A stretch of DNA of 64,000 nt from Faecalicatena contorta (GTDB lineage Bacteria; Bacillota; Clostridia; Lachnospirales; Lachnospiraceae). The stretch covers positions 186,001 to 250,000 of the forward strand of contig NZ_QGDS01000002.1 of NCBI RefSeq assembly GCF_003149105.1, given 5' to 3'. The notes below the pieces were generated by a model that worked only from the letters and a program-made list of their open reading frames with translations, made no database searches and was not told the DNA's origin. Position numbers and translations under genes: made by a program. Below are positions 51,601 to 60,987 of this stretch, one piece after another (position 1 is the stretch's first letter; each line of letters begins with the position of its first letter).

Positions 51601-51659
51601 CTTATTGAACATTAGTAGTCCAATAAGTATACCTTATTGAACATTAGTACTTCAAGGAG
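51601..51659 (+). repeat. ATTAGYA hairpin repeat, locus B (two units)
   Basis: B1 (51601-51627) is CTTATTGAAC, ATTAGTA, GTCCAATAAG. B2 (51633-51659) is CTTATTGAAC, ATTAGTA, CTTCAAGGAG. The units are spaced 32 bases apart. The rest of 51561-51904 shows no clear gene apart from a 16-codon frame at its end. Confidence 0.8.
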
Positions 51660-51857
51660 TATGTTTGAAGAATAAGGTTACAGTTTACAGGTCGCCTGTG
51701 AACTGTAACAGAATAGGAATCTGTACACCCTCAGTTACTGTTTTTTGTTGTGATTCCAGGTTGCTTATGATATGATTTCTTTATAAATCAAGGATTTTTG
51801 AAAGGTCTTTATTTTTTACTGTTAAGTTTCATGCCGGCAGGCGGGATACAAAAGAGA

Positions 51858-51908
51858 ATGACAGAAACTGAGTTACGGGAAGGGATGGAGGAGGAGCCGG
51901 AAAAATGA
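51858..51908 (+). CDS. Possible 16-codon leader ORF coupled to the HD gene
   Basis: ATG at 51858 begins a 16-codon acidic frame (MTETELREGMEEEPEK) whose TGA overlaps the HD gene's ATG (ATGA). Its own ribosome site (AAAAGAGA) is weak. The Glu-rich sequence may arise because it covers the GGAGGAGG ribosome site of the next gene, so it may be chance. Confidence 0.3.
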   Translation: MTETELREGMEEEPEK

Positions 51909-52465
51909 TTGATGAAGCAATAGAATTTGCATCAAAAGCACATGAGGGGCAATTCAGGAAAGGGACAAAAAGACCTTATATCGTTCACCCTATGGAGGTT
52001 GCGGATATCGTGAGAACGATGACAAAGGATGAGGAGGTCATATGTGCAGCGCTTCTTCACGATACTATTGAAGATTGTGCAGATGTGACGAAGGAAATGC
52101 TGGAAGAAAAGTTCGGAAAGCATGTAGCATCTTTGGTTGCACAGGAAAGTGAAGACAAATCCAAAACATGGGAAGAAAGAAAAGGAGCCACAATCCAGCA
52201 TTTGCGAGAGGCTCCGATGGAAGTGAAAATGATAGCCCTGGCGGATAAACTGTCAAATATGAGGGATATTGATAGGGACTACCCTATTTTGGGAGAAGAA
52301 TTGTGGAAAAGATTCCGTATGAACAGTAAAGCAGCTATTGGCTGGTACTACAAGGGAATCAGGGATTCTCTCGGAACGGAATTTAAGGGGGTTCCGGTTT
52401 ATGAAGAATATTGCACTCTGGTGGAAAAGAATTTCGGCAAGGAACCGGCTTCCCTGGAGTGGTAA
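51905..52465 (+). CDS. HD-domain alarmone hydrolase-like protein (SAH/MESH1 type)
   Basis: A 186-residue HD phosphohydrolase similar to the hydrolase half of RelA/SpoT. It has HEGQFRKGTKRPYIVHPMEV, the AALLHDTIEDC (HDxxED) motif near residue 55 and MIALADKLSNMRDID. Both metal ligands and the catalytic Glu-Asp are present. Small stand-alone proteins of this type can degrade ppGpp. The window also encodes a small alarmone synthetase at 38840. GGAGGAGG precedes the ATG. Confidence 0.85.
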   Translation: MIDEAIEFASKAHEGQFRKGTKRPYIVHPMEVADIVRTMTKDEEVICAALLHDTIEDCADVTKEMLEEKFGKHVASLVAQESEDKSKTWEERKGATIQHLREAPMEVKMIALADKLSNMRDIDRDYPILGEELWKRFRMNSKAAIGWYYKGIRDSLGTEFKGVPVYEEYCTLVEKNFGKEPASLEW

Positions 52466-52482
52466 ATAAATCTGGGGGAGAC

Positions 52483-53508
52483 ATGAAAAAGCGAATTTTA
52501 ATGATAGGAACCGGCGGGACAATTGCATGCAAACGTACGGAAGACGGTTTGACACCCGCTATTACTACAGAAGAACTGGTTCGGTACATTCCGGAGGTCC
52601 AGAAGGTATGTGATGTGCACACTCTGCAGGTTTGTAATATGGACAGCACCAATGTGATGCCGCGTCACTGGAGTATGATCAGCCATGCGGTTGAAGAAAA
52701 CTATAAGAAGTATGATGGGTTCGTAGTCTGCCACGGAACTGATACGCTGTCTTACACTGCTGCGGCTTTGTCTTATATGATACAGAACCCGGGAAAACCC
52801 GTTGTGATAACAGGAGCGCAAAAGCCGATTAATGATGAAAATACGGATGCCAGGACAAATCTGCTGGATAGTTTTATCTATGCTGCCGATGAGGATTCCA
52901 ATGGCGTCCATATTGTATTTGATGGAAAAGTAATCGTGGGAACCCGGGCAAAAAAGGAACGGGCAAAGAGTTACAATGCATTTTCCAGCATTAATTTTCC
53001 TTATCCGGCAGTCATCAGAGAGCAGGAAATACTGCGTTATATACCCGCGGAGGAATATACCCAGGAGGTACAGTTCTTTCACAAAATGAGCAGCAGTATT
53101 TATGTGCTGAAACTGATACCGGGACTGGACCCGGAAATTCTGACCTATCTGTTTGGGAAATATCAATGTGTTGTGATTGAAAGCTATGGTGTGGGCGGTG
53201 TTCCGGAGTATCTGGTTCATAAGTTCTATGAGGTTATGAAAAATTGCAGAGACCAGGGGAAACTGGCGATTATGGCCACCCAGGTTGTGAAGGAAGGCAG
53301 CGATATGATGGTGTATGAAGTGGGGAAAAAAGTAAAGCAGGATCTGGATCTGCTTGAGACCTATGATATGACACTGGAGGCTGCTATTACAAAGGCAATG
53401 TGGCTGATGGAAAGGCCTCAAATGGGCTACGAAGAGATGAAAACGGAATTTTACCGGACAGTGAACCGTGATATACTGGGATACAGGAGGAAGCGGGATA
53501 AAATATAG
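52483..53508 (+). CDS. L-asparaginase, type I-like
   Basis: A 341-residue amidohydrolase that converts asparagine to aspartate and ammonia. The first catalytic Thr is in MIGTGGTIACKRTEDG, and the second in VVCHGTDTLSYTAAALSY. No signal peptide is present, so it is cytoplasmic (type I). The start at 52483 follows GGGGGAG; a frame up to 52411 overlaps the HD gene. It follows that gene by 17 bases in an operon. Confidence 0.93.
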   Translation: MKKRILMIGTGGTIACKRTEDGLTPAITTEELVRYIPEVQKVCDVHTLQVCNMDSTNVMPRHWSMISHAVEENYKKYDGFVVCHGTDTLSYTAAALSYMIQNPGKPVVITGAQKPINDENTDARTNLLDSFIYAADEDSNGVHIVFDGKVIVGTRAKKERAKSYNAFSSINFPYPAVIREQEILRYIPAEEYTQEVQFFHKMSSSIYVLKLIPGLDPEILTYLFGKYQCVVIESYGVGGVPEYLVHKFYEVMKNCRDQGKLAIMATQVVKEGSDMMVYEVGKKVKQDLDLLETYDMTLEAAITKAMWLMERPQMGYEEMKTEFYRTVNRDILGYRRKRDKI

Positions 53509-53526
53509 TCAGGCACGGAGGCAAAA

Positions 53527-54306
53527 ATGAAAAAAACAAAAGTAATATGCTTTGCAAATAACAAAGGCGGAAGCGGAAAGTCTACGACCTGCTCTAATGT
53601 AGGGTACGGACTGGTGCAGCTTGGCAGGAAGGTACTCCTGATTGACGGGGATATGCAGCTGAACCTATCATTGTCTTTTTTTGATGAAGAGCAGGTCCTG
53701 GAATTTGCCAGGGGAGAAAAAAACTTATACGAAGGAGTCAAAAAGCAGGAGGACCTGACGGGATATATTATCCATTCTCCCTACGAGGGGCTTGATTTGA
53801 TTCCTTCTTCCACTTTAATGAGTTCCATCGAATACGAATTGTTTACAAAATGGCAGAGAGAATATATTTTGAAGAAATGTCTGGAAAAGATCAGGGAAGC
53901 AGGTATTTACGACTATATTCTTATTGACGCGCCTCCTACTTTAGGCGGATGGGTTATGAATATTTTGTGCGCTTCTGATGAAGTGATTATACCAGTGGAA
54001 TCCACCCCCTGGGGGTTATTCGGGCTTGGGAACATGTTTGAATTTCTGGAACAGGTGAAACAGATTGCCCCGGACTTAAGGATGGGCGGAATTGTAATTA
54101 CCAAAGTGGATACCCGGAAGAGTTATTTTAAGCAGACTCTGGAAACACTGAAACAATTGGACGGCGTAAAGGTTTTTGATACATACGTCCGTGTGGATAG
54201 TGGTATTGAATGGGCACAGGATAATAATGCGCCGGTTATGGCTTATAAGAAAAGCAGCAGAAGCGCAGCAGAATATATGGAACTGGCAAAAGAAATCGAG
54301 GGATAG
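53527..54306 (+). CDS. ParA-family ATPase, no ParB nearby
   Basis: A 259-residue deviant Walker ATPase. The P-loop is NNKGGSGKSTTCSNVG, with the signature Lys in KGGSGKST, and a Walker A' in LLIDGDMQLNLSLS. IDAPPTLGG is the Walker B region. Such proteins position plasmids, chromosomes or protein clusters. There is no ParB or parS-like repeat beside it, and it follows the asparaginase gene by 18 bases, so it may position a protein rather than DNA. GGAGGCAAAA precedes the ATG. Confidence 0.88.
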   Translation: MKKTKVICFANNKGGSGKSTTCSNVGYGLVQLGRKVLLIDGDMQLNLSLSFFDEEQVLEFARGEKNLYEGVKKQEDLTGYIIHSPYEGLDLIPSSTLMSSIEYELFTKWQREYILKKCLEKIREAGIYDYILIDAPPTLGGWVMNILCASDEVIIPVESTPWGLFGLGNMFEFLEQVKQIAPDLRMGGIVITKVDTRKSYFKQTLETLKQLDGVKVFDTYVRVDSGIEWAQDNNAPVMAYKKSSRSAAEYMELAKEIEG

Positions 54307-54333
54307 AAAAGTAGAACGAAAACAGGTGAGTAT

Positions 54334-55290
54334 ATGGACTTAGGATTATTAAAAGAGCTGTCTGTAATCACAGAGGAAGAACGCAGGATATTGGACGGGA
54401 GAGATGGGATTGACCAGCACATCTACACCGAAAAGAAAGAATGGATTGTAGATTGTGAAAAACTGCTTAAAAAAGGCAAGTTGATTCAAGTCCGGCCTCA
54501 TACCCGTTTTGTGCATTTTCCAAAACACCGGCACAATTATGTAGAAGTGATTTATATGTGCTGCGGCTCAACAACTCATATTTTAGATGGGAATAAAGTT
54601 GTCCTGGAAGAGGGAGATTTACTGTTTCTGAACCAGAATGTGGTGCAGGAGATTCTTCCGGCGCAGGAAGAGGATATTGCGGTAAATTTTATTATTCTGC
54701 CGGAATTTTTTAATGTGGCATTTTCTATGATGGGGGCGGAAGAGAATATGCTGAAGGAATTTCTGGTAGGTACTCTGTGCGGAAAGAACGAAACGACTCC
54801 CTACCTGTATTTTCATGTGGCAGATGTACTTCCAATCCAGAATCTTGTGGAGAACATGGTATGGACTATTTTTTATGATTTGTCTAATAAGCGCCGTATG
54901 AACCAGGTTACCATGGGACTCTTGCTATTGCAGCTGTTAAACTACATGGATAAGATGGAAACTGGCAGCAGCCAGTTTGATAAAGATTTGACCGGAGCTG
55001 TTTTAAGCTATGTGGAAGAACACTATAAAAATGGCAGCCTGTCAGAACTGGCAGAAATGCTGGGATACGATGTATATTGGCTGAGCCGTGAGATTAAGAA
55101 GAGGACAGGCAGAACTTATAAGGAACTTCTTCAGGTAAGGCGCATGAGTCAGGCCTCTTATCTGCTGACCAGCAGTACTTTGCCTGTTTCCGATATTATA
55201 GAATCAGTTGGCTATGATAACACAAGTTATTTCTATAGAAAGTTTAAAGAAAAGTATGGGATGAGTCCGAAAGAATACAGGGAGAGGTGA
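54334..55290 (+). CDS. AraC-family regulator with cupin domain
   Basis: A 318-residue regulator. An N-terminal cupin part (about 55-125) has PKHRHNYVEVIYMCCGSTTH and EEGDLLFLNQNVV. The C-terminal pair of helix-turn-helix motifs is NGSLSELAEMLGYDVYWLSR and LPVSDIIESVGYDNTSYFYR, then KYGMSPKEYRE. Sugars are common ligands of this type. ACAGGTGAG precedes the ATG. It stands between the ParA and PHP genes with short gaps. Confidence 0.9.
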   Translation: MDLGLLKELSVITEEERRILDGRDGIDQHIYTEKKEWIVDCEKLLKKGKLIQVRPHTRFVHFPKHRHNYVEVIYMCCGSTTHILDGNKVVLEEGDLLFLNQNVVQEILPAQEEDIAVNFIILPEFFNVAFSMMGAEENMLKEFLVGTLCGKNETTPYLYFHVADVLPIQNLVENMVWTIFYDLSNKRRMNQVTMGLLLLQLLNYMDKMETGSSQFDKDLTGAVLSYVEEHYKNGSLSELAEMLGYDVYWLSREIKKRTGRTYKELLQVRRMSQASYLLTSSTLPVSDIIESVGYDNTSYFYRKFKEKYGMSPKEYRER

Positions 55291-55291
55291 C

Positions 55292-55320
55292 GGGCGGGGG
55301 TGTAAATCCCTGCTTTTTCC
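55292..55320 (+). terminator. Weak terminator-like hairpin
   Basis: GCGGGG pairs with CCCTGC (one G-U) over an eight-base loop, followed by TTTTT. It lies between the AraC and PHP genes and may only reduce read-through. Confidence 0.5.
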
Positions 55321-55354
55321 ACGGAGGCATTTGAGAAGAAAAAGGAGGAGACAT

Positions 55355-56305
55355 ATGATACAGTCAGTCTATGCTTGCGACCTTCACACGCATACTACGC
55401 GCTCAGACGGGGCAGATACCCCGAAGGAAGTTATTTCCCGGGCGGCCCTGAGAGGAGTCAGGATTCTTGCCATAACCGACCATGATATTGTGCCAGAGGA
55501 ATTCTGGACAGAAGAAAATGGAGAAAAGATAAATCTCAGGGAGTATGGGGGTTCTGTCAATGTAAAGCTGCTGCCTGGAATGGAAGTTTCCTGTGAGACA
55601 GAAGTGGAGGATGTACATGTGGTCTGTCTGGGATGTGACTGGTCACATTTGTGGTTTAAAGCGATGGAACGGACAGTCTCGGAATCCCGAATTGTCGGAT
55701 ATCGAAAGCTGGTTTCATATCTGCAGGAAGATGGAATAGAGATTACCTGGGAGGAAGTGCTTGATAATTGGGGACATCCGGTAGAGGAAGAGTATGTTTC
55801 GAAAAAAATGATATTTGAATTGCTGGCGCGGAAGGGATTTTCAAAGAGCTGGAGCGATGCAAAGCTCATGATAAGGAATACGGAAAGGTACCGGATACAG
55901 CGCCAAAAACCAGATCCAAAAGAGGTGATCCGGGAAGTCCACCGGGCAGGGGGGATTGCCATACTGGCACACCCGCTGTTGATTGCTGAACAAGTTGAGG
56001 TAAACGGACACAGTATGTCCAGGGAAGAATATATAGAAGAGCTTATAGAAGCCGGGATGGATGGAATTGAGGCATGCTATACTTATGACAAAACCAGTTA
56101 TGAGGGAAGGATGAGCAATGAAGAGGCGGAGAGATATATCCGTGAGAGCTATGGAGATAAAGTGGAAATTATGTCCGGCGGTTCGGATTATCATGCGGAC
56201 GGGAAGAAGGGCGTGGCAAATCCCCGGGAATTGGGAGAATGCGGGGTAACAGAAGAGTATTTTTATGAAAACAGGCTGCTTGCGGATTTACTGAATATGA
56301 AATAG
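55355..56305 (+). CDS. PHP-domain phosphoesterase (RNase AM/YciV-like)
   Basis: A 316-residue metal-dependent phosphoesterase. Motifs in order are CDLHTHTTRSDGADTPKEV, AITDHDIV, PGMEVSCE, AILAHPLL and SGGSDYHADGKKG, which place it in the PHP group of YciV/RNase AM (3',5'-nucleotide phosphatase or RNA 5'-end processing). It is longer than the PHP gene at 30544 and not its duplicate. The ATG at 55355 follows AAAGGAGGAG; a longer TTG start is less likely. Confidence 0.85.
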   Translation: MIQSVYACDLHTHTTRSDGADTPKEVISRAALRGVRILAITDHDIVPEEFWTEENGEKINLREYGGSVNVKLLPGMEVSCETEVEDVHVVCLGCDWSHLWFKAMERTVSESRIVGYRKLVSYLQEDGIEITWEEVLDNWGHPVEEEYVSKKMIFELLARKGFSKSWSDAKLMIRNTERYRIQRQKPDPKEVIREVHRAGGIAILAHPLLIAEQVEVNGHSMSREEYIEELIEAGMDGIEACYTYDKTSYEGRMSNEEAERYIRESYGDKVEIMSGGSDYHADGKKGVANPRELGECGVTEEYFYENRLLADLLNMK

Positions 56306-56361
56306 CAGACCTTCCTAATATTGTTTGATGTCTGGTAATTTAGCGCTGGGAGGGATTTGAT

Positions 56362-58113
56362 ATGATAAAGACATTGGCGAAAAGTGTAAGAGAATACAAA
56401 AGAGATTCCATTCTGACCCCTATATTAGTCTCATTAGAGGTCATTTTGGAAGTCATTATTCCGCTGTTGATGGCAAGGTTGATTGATTTCGGAATTGATA
56501 AAGGTGATATGATATATATATGGAAGATAGGGGCTTTTCTTTTACTTGCAGCTTTTATCTCTTTGTTTTTAGGGGCGGCTGCGGGCAAAACTGCTGCCTA
56601 TGCATCGGCAGGGCTGGCAAAAAACCTGAGAAAGGATATGTATTACAATGTACAGAAATTTTCGTTTTCTAATATAGACAGGTTTTCTACATCCAGTATT
56701 GTAACGAGATTGACAACGGATGTGACGAACGTACAGAATGCCTATCAGATGATGATACGCATGGCTATGCGTGCGCCGGTAATGCTGCTTTTTTCTTTGG
56801 TTTGTGCATTTAGGGTAGATGCGGGATTATCTATGGTATTCTTGATTTGCATCCCGGTTCTTGGAGTCGGACTGTATATGATTATAGGGAGGGTACACCC
56901 TATTTTCAAAAAGGTGTTCAAGACCTATGATAAGCTGAATCACATCGTTCAGGAAAACGTACGGGGTATCCGTGTTGTGAAGTCTTTTGTCAGGGAAGAC
57001 TATGAAAATGAGAAGTTTCAGGATATTTCCGGAACAATCTACAAAGATTTCTCTAAAGCGGAGAAAATGATTGCTTTTAATATGCCGTTAATGCAGCTTT
57101 GCATGTATGTCTGTATGCTCATTTTCTCCTGGTTTGGGGCAAGAGCAATTGTTGCCAGCGGGGGAAATCCAGCAGCAGGATTAAGTACCGGAGAACTGAT
57201 GAGTCTGATTACGTATGCTATGCAGATATTGATGAGTCTGATGATGCTTTCTATGGTTTTTGTTATGCTTATCATATCCAAAGCCTCTGCGGAGAGAATT
57301 ACGGAAATTCTTGTAGAGGAAAGTGATTTAAAAAATGGGGAGCATACTGTAAAAGAAGTGAAGGATGGTTCTGTCGAGTATGAGAACGTTTCCTTCTGTT
57401 ATTCGAAAAAAGCGAACAAGAAATGTCTGACCGGAGTAAATCTGAAAATTGCTTCCGGTGAAACCATTGGTATTATAGGAGGAACTGGATCTTCTAAATC
57501 TACATTGGTGCAGCTTATACCAAGGCTTTATGATGTGACGGCTGGTACTCTGAGAGTGGGTGGTGTGGACGTCCGCGATTATGAAATTGAGGTACTGCGC
57601 AATCAGGTTGCGATGGTGCTGCAGAAGAATGAACTGTTCTCTGGTACCATCAAAGAGAACCTTCGCTGGGGAAATGCCCAGGCATCGGATGAAGAGCTGA
57701 TACGCGTCTGTCAGCTGGCTCAGGCTGATGATTTTGTCCAAAGTTTCCCAGATGGGTATGATACCCACATTGAGCAGGGAGGTGCTAATGTATCAGGAGG
57801 TCAGAAGCAGCGTCTTTGTATTGCAAGGGCACTTCTGAAAAGGCCTAAGATTTTGATTTTGGATGATTCTACCAGTGCTGTAGATACAAGGACGGATTCT
57901 ATGATTCGAAAGGCATTCCGGGAGGAAATCCCGGAGACTACAAAGATTATCATTGCCCAGAGAATTTCTTCCGTGGAGGATGCGGATAAGATTATCGTAC
58001 TTGATGACGGGAAAATAGATGGCTTTGGTACCCACAAAGAGCTCCTGAAAAATAATGTGATTTACCGGGAAGTTTATGAATCCCAGCAGAAGGGGGGCAA
58101 TGAGGATGAATAA
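56362..58113 (+). CDS. ABC exporter half-transporter with degenerate ATP site
   Basis: A 583-residue fusion of a six-helix membrane domain (about 1-310) and an ATPase domain. Walker A is GGTGSSKST, the signature VSGGQKQR, and Walker B is ILILDDSTSAVD with Asp in place of the catalytic Glu. So its ATP site is degenerate, as in one half of BmrCD/LmrCD-type heterodimers. Its 3' end overlaps the next gene by eight bases, which encodes the other half. Multidrug or lipid-linked peptide export is likely. Confidence 0.92.
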   Translation: MIKTLAKSVREYKRDSILTPILVSLEVILEVIIPLLMARLIDFGIDKGDMIYIWKIGAFLLLAAFISLFLGAAAGKTAAYASAGLAKNLRKDMYYNVQKFSFSNIDRFSTSSIVTRLTTDVTNVQNAYQMMIRMAMRAPVMLLFSLVCAFRVDAGLSMVFLICIPVLGVGLYMIIGRVHPIFKKVFKTYDKLNHIVQENVRGIRVVKSFVREDYENEKFQDISGTIYKDFSKAEKMIAFNMPLMQLCMYVCMLIFSWFGARAIVASGGNPAAGLSTGELMSLITYAMQILMSLMMLSMVFVMLIISKASAERITEILVEESDLKNGEHTVKEVKDGSVEYENVSFCYSKKANKKCLTGVNLKIASGETIGIIGGTGSSKSTLVQLIPRLYDVTAGTLRVGGVDVRDYEIEVLRNQVAMVLQKNELFSGTIKENLRWGNAQASDEELIRVCQLAQADDFVQSFPDGYDTHIEQGGANVSGGQKQRLCIARALLKRPKILILDDSTSAVDTRTDSMIRKAFREEIPETTKIIIAQRISSVEDADKIIVLDDGKIDGFGTHKELLKNNVIYREVYESQQKGGNEDE

Positions 58114-59998
58114 GAAACAACAGCAGTTAGATGTGCAGACATTGAAACGTCTCCTTTCCTATCTGAAACAGTATAAGACGAGATTCCTTTTTGTTTTGCT
58201 CTGTATTTTCATAAGTGCAGGGACAGGTGTGCTTGCATCCTTGTTTTTACAGGTATTGATTGATGATTATATTACTCCGCTTTTGGTGCAGGCTGTACCC
58301 GATTTCAGCGGACTGCTCCGTGTAATTATTATATTGGGCGGCGTGTATATCATCGGTGTGCTTGCCACCCTTTTCTACAACAGGATGATGGCCGTGATAT
58401 CCCAGAGAATATTGAAGGACATCAGAGACGAAATGTTTTCCCATATGCAGACACTTCCGGTAAAATATTTTGATACACATTCTCACGGTGATGTGATGAG
58501 CCATTATACCAATGATACCGATACACTGCGTCAGATGATGTCTCAAAGTGTACCGCAGCTTTTTTCATCTGTTATAACTGTAGTCGCTGTTTTGTTTGCC
58601 ATGCTTTCCATTAGTTTATGGCTGACTTTATTTGTCCTGGTATTTGTAGTAATTATTCTCCAGGTGGTAAAAAGGATTGCCGGAAACAGCGGAATATATT
58701 TTATCAGGCAGCAGGAGTCTATTGGTGATGTGAATGGCTATATCGAAGAGATGATTAATGGCCAGAAGGTTGTAAAAGTGTTTTGCCATGAAGAAAAGGC
58801 AAAAGAAATGTTCAATGAAAAAAATGAGAAACTATTCAGGGAAGCTGCTCAGGCGAATACCTATGCAAACATTCTGATGCCGGTTATGAATAACCTGGGA
58901 TATGTACTGTATGTCCTGATTGCAGTTGCGGGGGGAATTCTGGGAATCGTCAAAGTGACAAATATTAGCTTTACAGGCGTGAATGTGATTACTCTTGGAA
59001 TGATCGCGTCCTTTCTGCAGCTGTCCAGAGGCTTCATCCAGCCCCTGGGTCAGGTTTCACAGCAGTTAAGTGCTATTGTTATGGCATTGGCAGGAGCGAA
59101 ACGTATTCTCCAGCTTATTGACGAAGAAAGTGAAACGGACGATGGTTACGTAACACTGGTGAATGCCGAATATAAAGACAATGTGCTGACGGAAGCACCG
59201 GAGCGCACTGGAATGTGGGCATGGAAACATCCCCACGAGGACGGCACTCTGACTTATACTGAGCTGAAGGGCGAAGTACGGATATATGATGTGGATTTTG
59301 GTTATGAGGAAAATAAAGTAGTACTCCATAACATTACTTTATATGCAAAGCCCGGACAAAAGGTGGCATTTGTAGGCGCGACGGGAGCAGGAAAAACAAC
59401 CATAACAAACCTGCTTAACCGTTTCTATGATATTGCGGACGGAAAAATCCGTTACGATGGTATCAACATTAATAAGATTAAGAAAGAAGATCTCCGCCGT
59501 TCCATCGGAATGGTGCTACAAGACGTTAATTTGTTTACTGGTACAGTCATGGAAAACCTGAGATACGGAAAGCTGGATGCTGCAGATGAAGAATGTATTG
59601 CTGCCGCAAGACGCGCCAATGCAGACGGATTTATCCGTATGCTGCCAGAGGGATATGACACCGTTTTATCAGGAGACGGAAGCGGCCTGTCTCAGGGACA
59701 GCGCCAGTTGATATCTATCGCCCGGGCAGCAGTAGCAGACCCTCCAGTAATGATACTGGACGAAGCAACCTCCTCCATTGATACAAGAACAGAAACTATT
59801 GTGCAAAGAGGTATGGATGCCCTGATGAAGGGGAGAACTGTATTTGTAATTGCGCACAGGCTTTCTACGGTCCGGAATTCGGATGTGATTATGGTATTGG
59901 AGCTTGGACAGATTATTGAGCGGGGAAGTCACGAAGAACTGATTGAGAAACAAGGCAGATACTACCAATTGTATACCGGAGCCTTCGAGTTATCATAG
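58106..59998 (+). CDS. ABC exporter half-transporter with intact catalytic Glu
   Basis: A 630-residue half-transporter: six membrane helices (about 20-340), then an inserted linker (about 345-405) and an ATPase domain. Walker A is GATGAGKTT, the signature is LSQGQRQL, and Walker B MILDEATSSID has the catalytic Glu. This supplies the working site for the degenerate partner before it. An in-frame ATG two codons earlier is equally possible. The pair precedes a hydrolase and acyltransferase-like genes by 38 bases and may export their product. Confidence 0.92.
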   Translation: MNKKQQQLDVQTLKRLLSYLKQYKTRFLFVLLCIFISAGTGVLASLFLQVLIDDYITPLLVQAVPDFSGLLRVIIILGGVYIIGVLATLFYNRMMAVISQRILKDIRDEMFSHMQTLPVKYFDTHSHGDVMSHYTNDTDTLRQMMSQSVPQLFSSVITVVAVLFAMLSISLWLTLFVLVFVVIILQVVKRIAGNSGIYFIRQQESIGDVNGYIEEMINGQKVVKVFCHEEKAKEMFNEKNEKLFREAAQANTYANILMPVMNNLGYVLYVLIAVAGGILGIVKVTNISFTGVNVITLGMIASFLQLSRGFIQPLGQVSQQLSAIVMALAGAKRILQLIDEESETDDGYVTLVNAEYKDNVLTEAPERTGMWAWKHPHEDGTLTYTELKGEVRIYDVDFGYEENKVVLHNITLYAKPGQKVAFVGATGAGKTTITNLLNRFYDIADGKIRYDGININKIKKEDLRRSIGMVLQDVNLFTGTVMENLRYGKLDAADEECIAAARRANADGFIRMLPEGYDTVLSGDGSGLSQGQRQLISIARAAVADPPVMILDEATSSIDTRTETIVQRGMDALMKGRTVFVIAHRLSTVRNSDVIMVLELGQIIERGSHEELIEKQGRYYQLYTGAFELS

Positions 59999-60036
59999 GA
60001 AATGGTTTCCGGATTAGCAGAAGTGGGGGGATTTAA

Positions 60037-60984
60037 ATGGCTATGAGTCAAACGGCAAGAAGGATTTTAAAGGCTCTTTCTTTTGATGGAATTGAAGTGG
60101 AAGCTTCCCGGAATCTGGCGGATTTGAAGAGGCTGGATCCCATGAAAATTTTTTATAAAAAGATAGATTACAAGATTTATAACGGGGAATTTGAAGTACC
60201 CACAAGGATCTTTTTTCCCCATGAGAGGGCCTTTGAGAACACCGGACCGAATCTGCACAAGGTGATGCTTTTTATTCACGGCGGTGGCTGGGTAACGGAA
60301 AGTGTGGACAATTATGAGCGTATCTGTGCCCGTCTTGCAAATGCTACGGAACAGGTCGTGGTCTCAGTGGATTACAGGCTGGCACCGGAAAATAAGTTCC
60401 CCATCGGCCTGGAGGACTGCTATGCGGCGGCAAAGGCAATCTTTACGAACCGGTTTATTCTGAACGTGAATCCTGAGGATATTACGTTGATTGGAGACAG
60501 TGCGGGGGGAAATCTGGCTGCTGCCTTGTCTTTGATGGCACGGGACAGAGGAGAGTTTATGCCCAGACGGCAGATTTTGATTTATCCTGCTGTTTATAAT
60601 GATTATTCAGAGAATTCTCCTTTTGAATCGGTACGGGAGAATGGTACGGATTATTTGCTGACGGCAGGAAAGATGCGGGACTACGTAGAACTGTATGCAG
60701 GCAGCGAGGAGGATAAACAAAATCCATATTTTGCCCCTATACTTGCAGAAGATTTGTCAAATCAGCCGGATACACTGATTCTTACGGCGGAATTTGACCC
60801 GCTCAGAGATGAAGGGGAAGCGTATGGAAAGAGATTGAAGGAAGCAGGAAATTATGTAGAGGTCATAAGGATACCAGAGGCACTGCATGGTTACTTTGCG
60901 TTGGGGATTAAGCATTTTTATGTGAAAGAGAGTTTTGATTATATGAACCGTTTCTTAGGGAATAAACTGACGGGGGAGGGATAA
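60037..60984 (+). CDS. Alpha/beta hydrolase, HSL-like esterase
   Basis: A 315-residue esterase of the hormone-sensitive lipase family. The oxyanion loop is FIHGGGWV, the nucleophile Ser in LIGDSAGGNLAAAL near residue 155, the Asp in LTAEFDPLRDEG and His in EALHGYFALG. There is no signal peptide. GGGGGGAT precedes the ATG. It lies 3 bases before the condensation-like gene, so they are translated together. A role in cleaving or transferring an acyl ester in that pathway is likely but not proved. Confidence 0.9.
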   Translation: MAMSQTARRILKALSFDGIEVEASRNLADLKRLDPMKIFYKKIDYKIYNGEFEVPTRIFFPHERAFENTGPNLHKVMLFIHGGGWVTESVDNYERICARLANATEQVVVSVDYRLAPENKFPIGLEDCYAAAKAIFTNRFILNVNPEDITLIGDSAGGNLAAALSLMARDRGEFMPRRQILIYPAVYNDYSENSPFESVRENGTDYLLTAGKMRDYVELYAGSEEDKQNPYFAPILAEDLSNQPDTLILTAEFDPLRDEGEAYGKRLKEAGNYVEVIRIPEALHGYFALGIKHFYVKESFDYMNRFLGNKLTGEG

Positions 60985-60987
60985 GGC

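Noticed and set aside
51601..51659. CRISPR array from 32-base periodic repeats
   Set aside because: Only two units, each mostly hairpin with no unique spacers and no cas genes nearby.
52498..53421. 307-codon minus frame
   Set aside because: It is antisense to asparaginase, whose plus-strand catalytic motifs are unmistakable.
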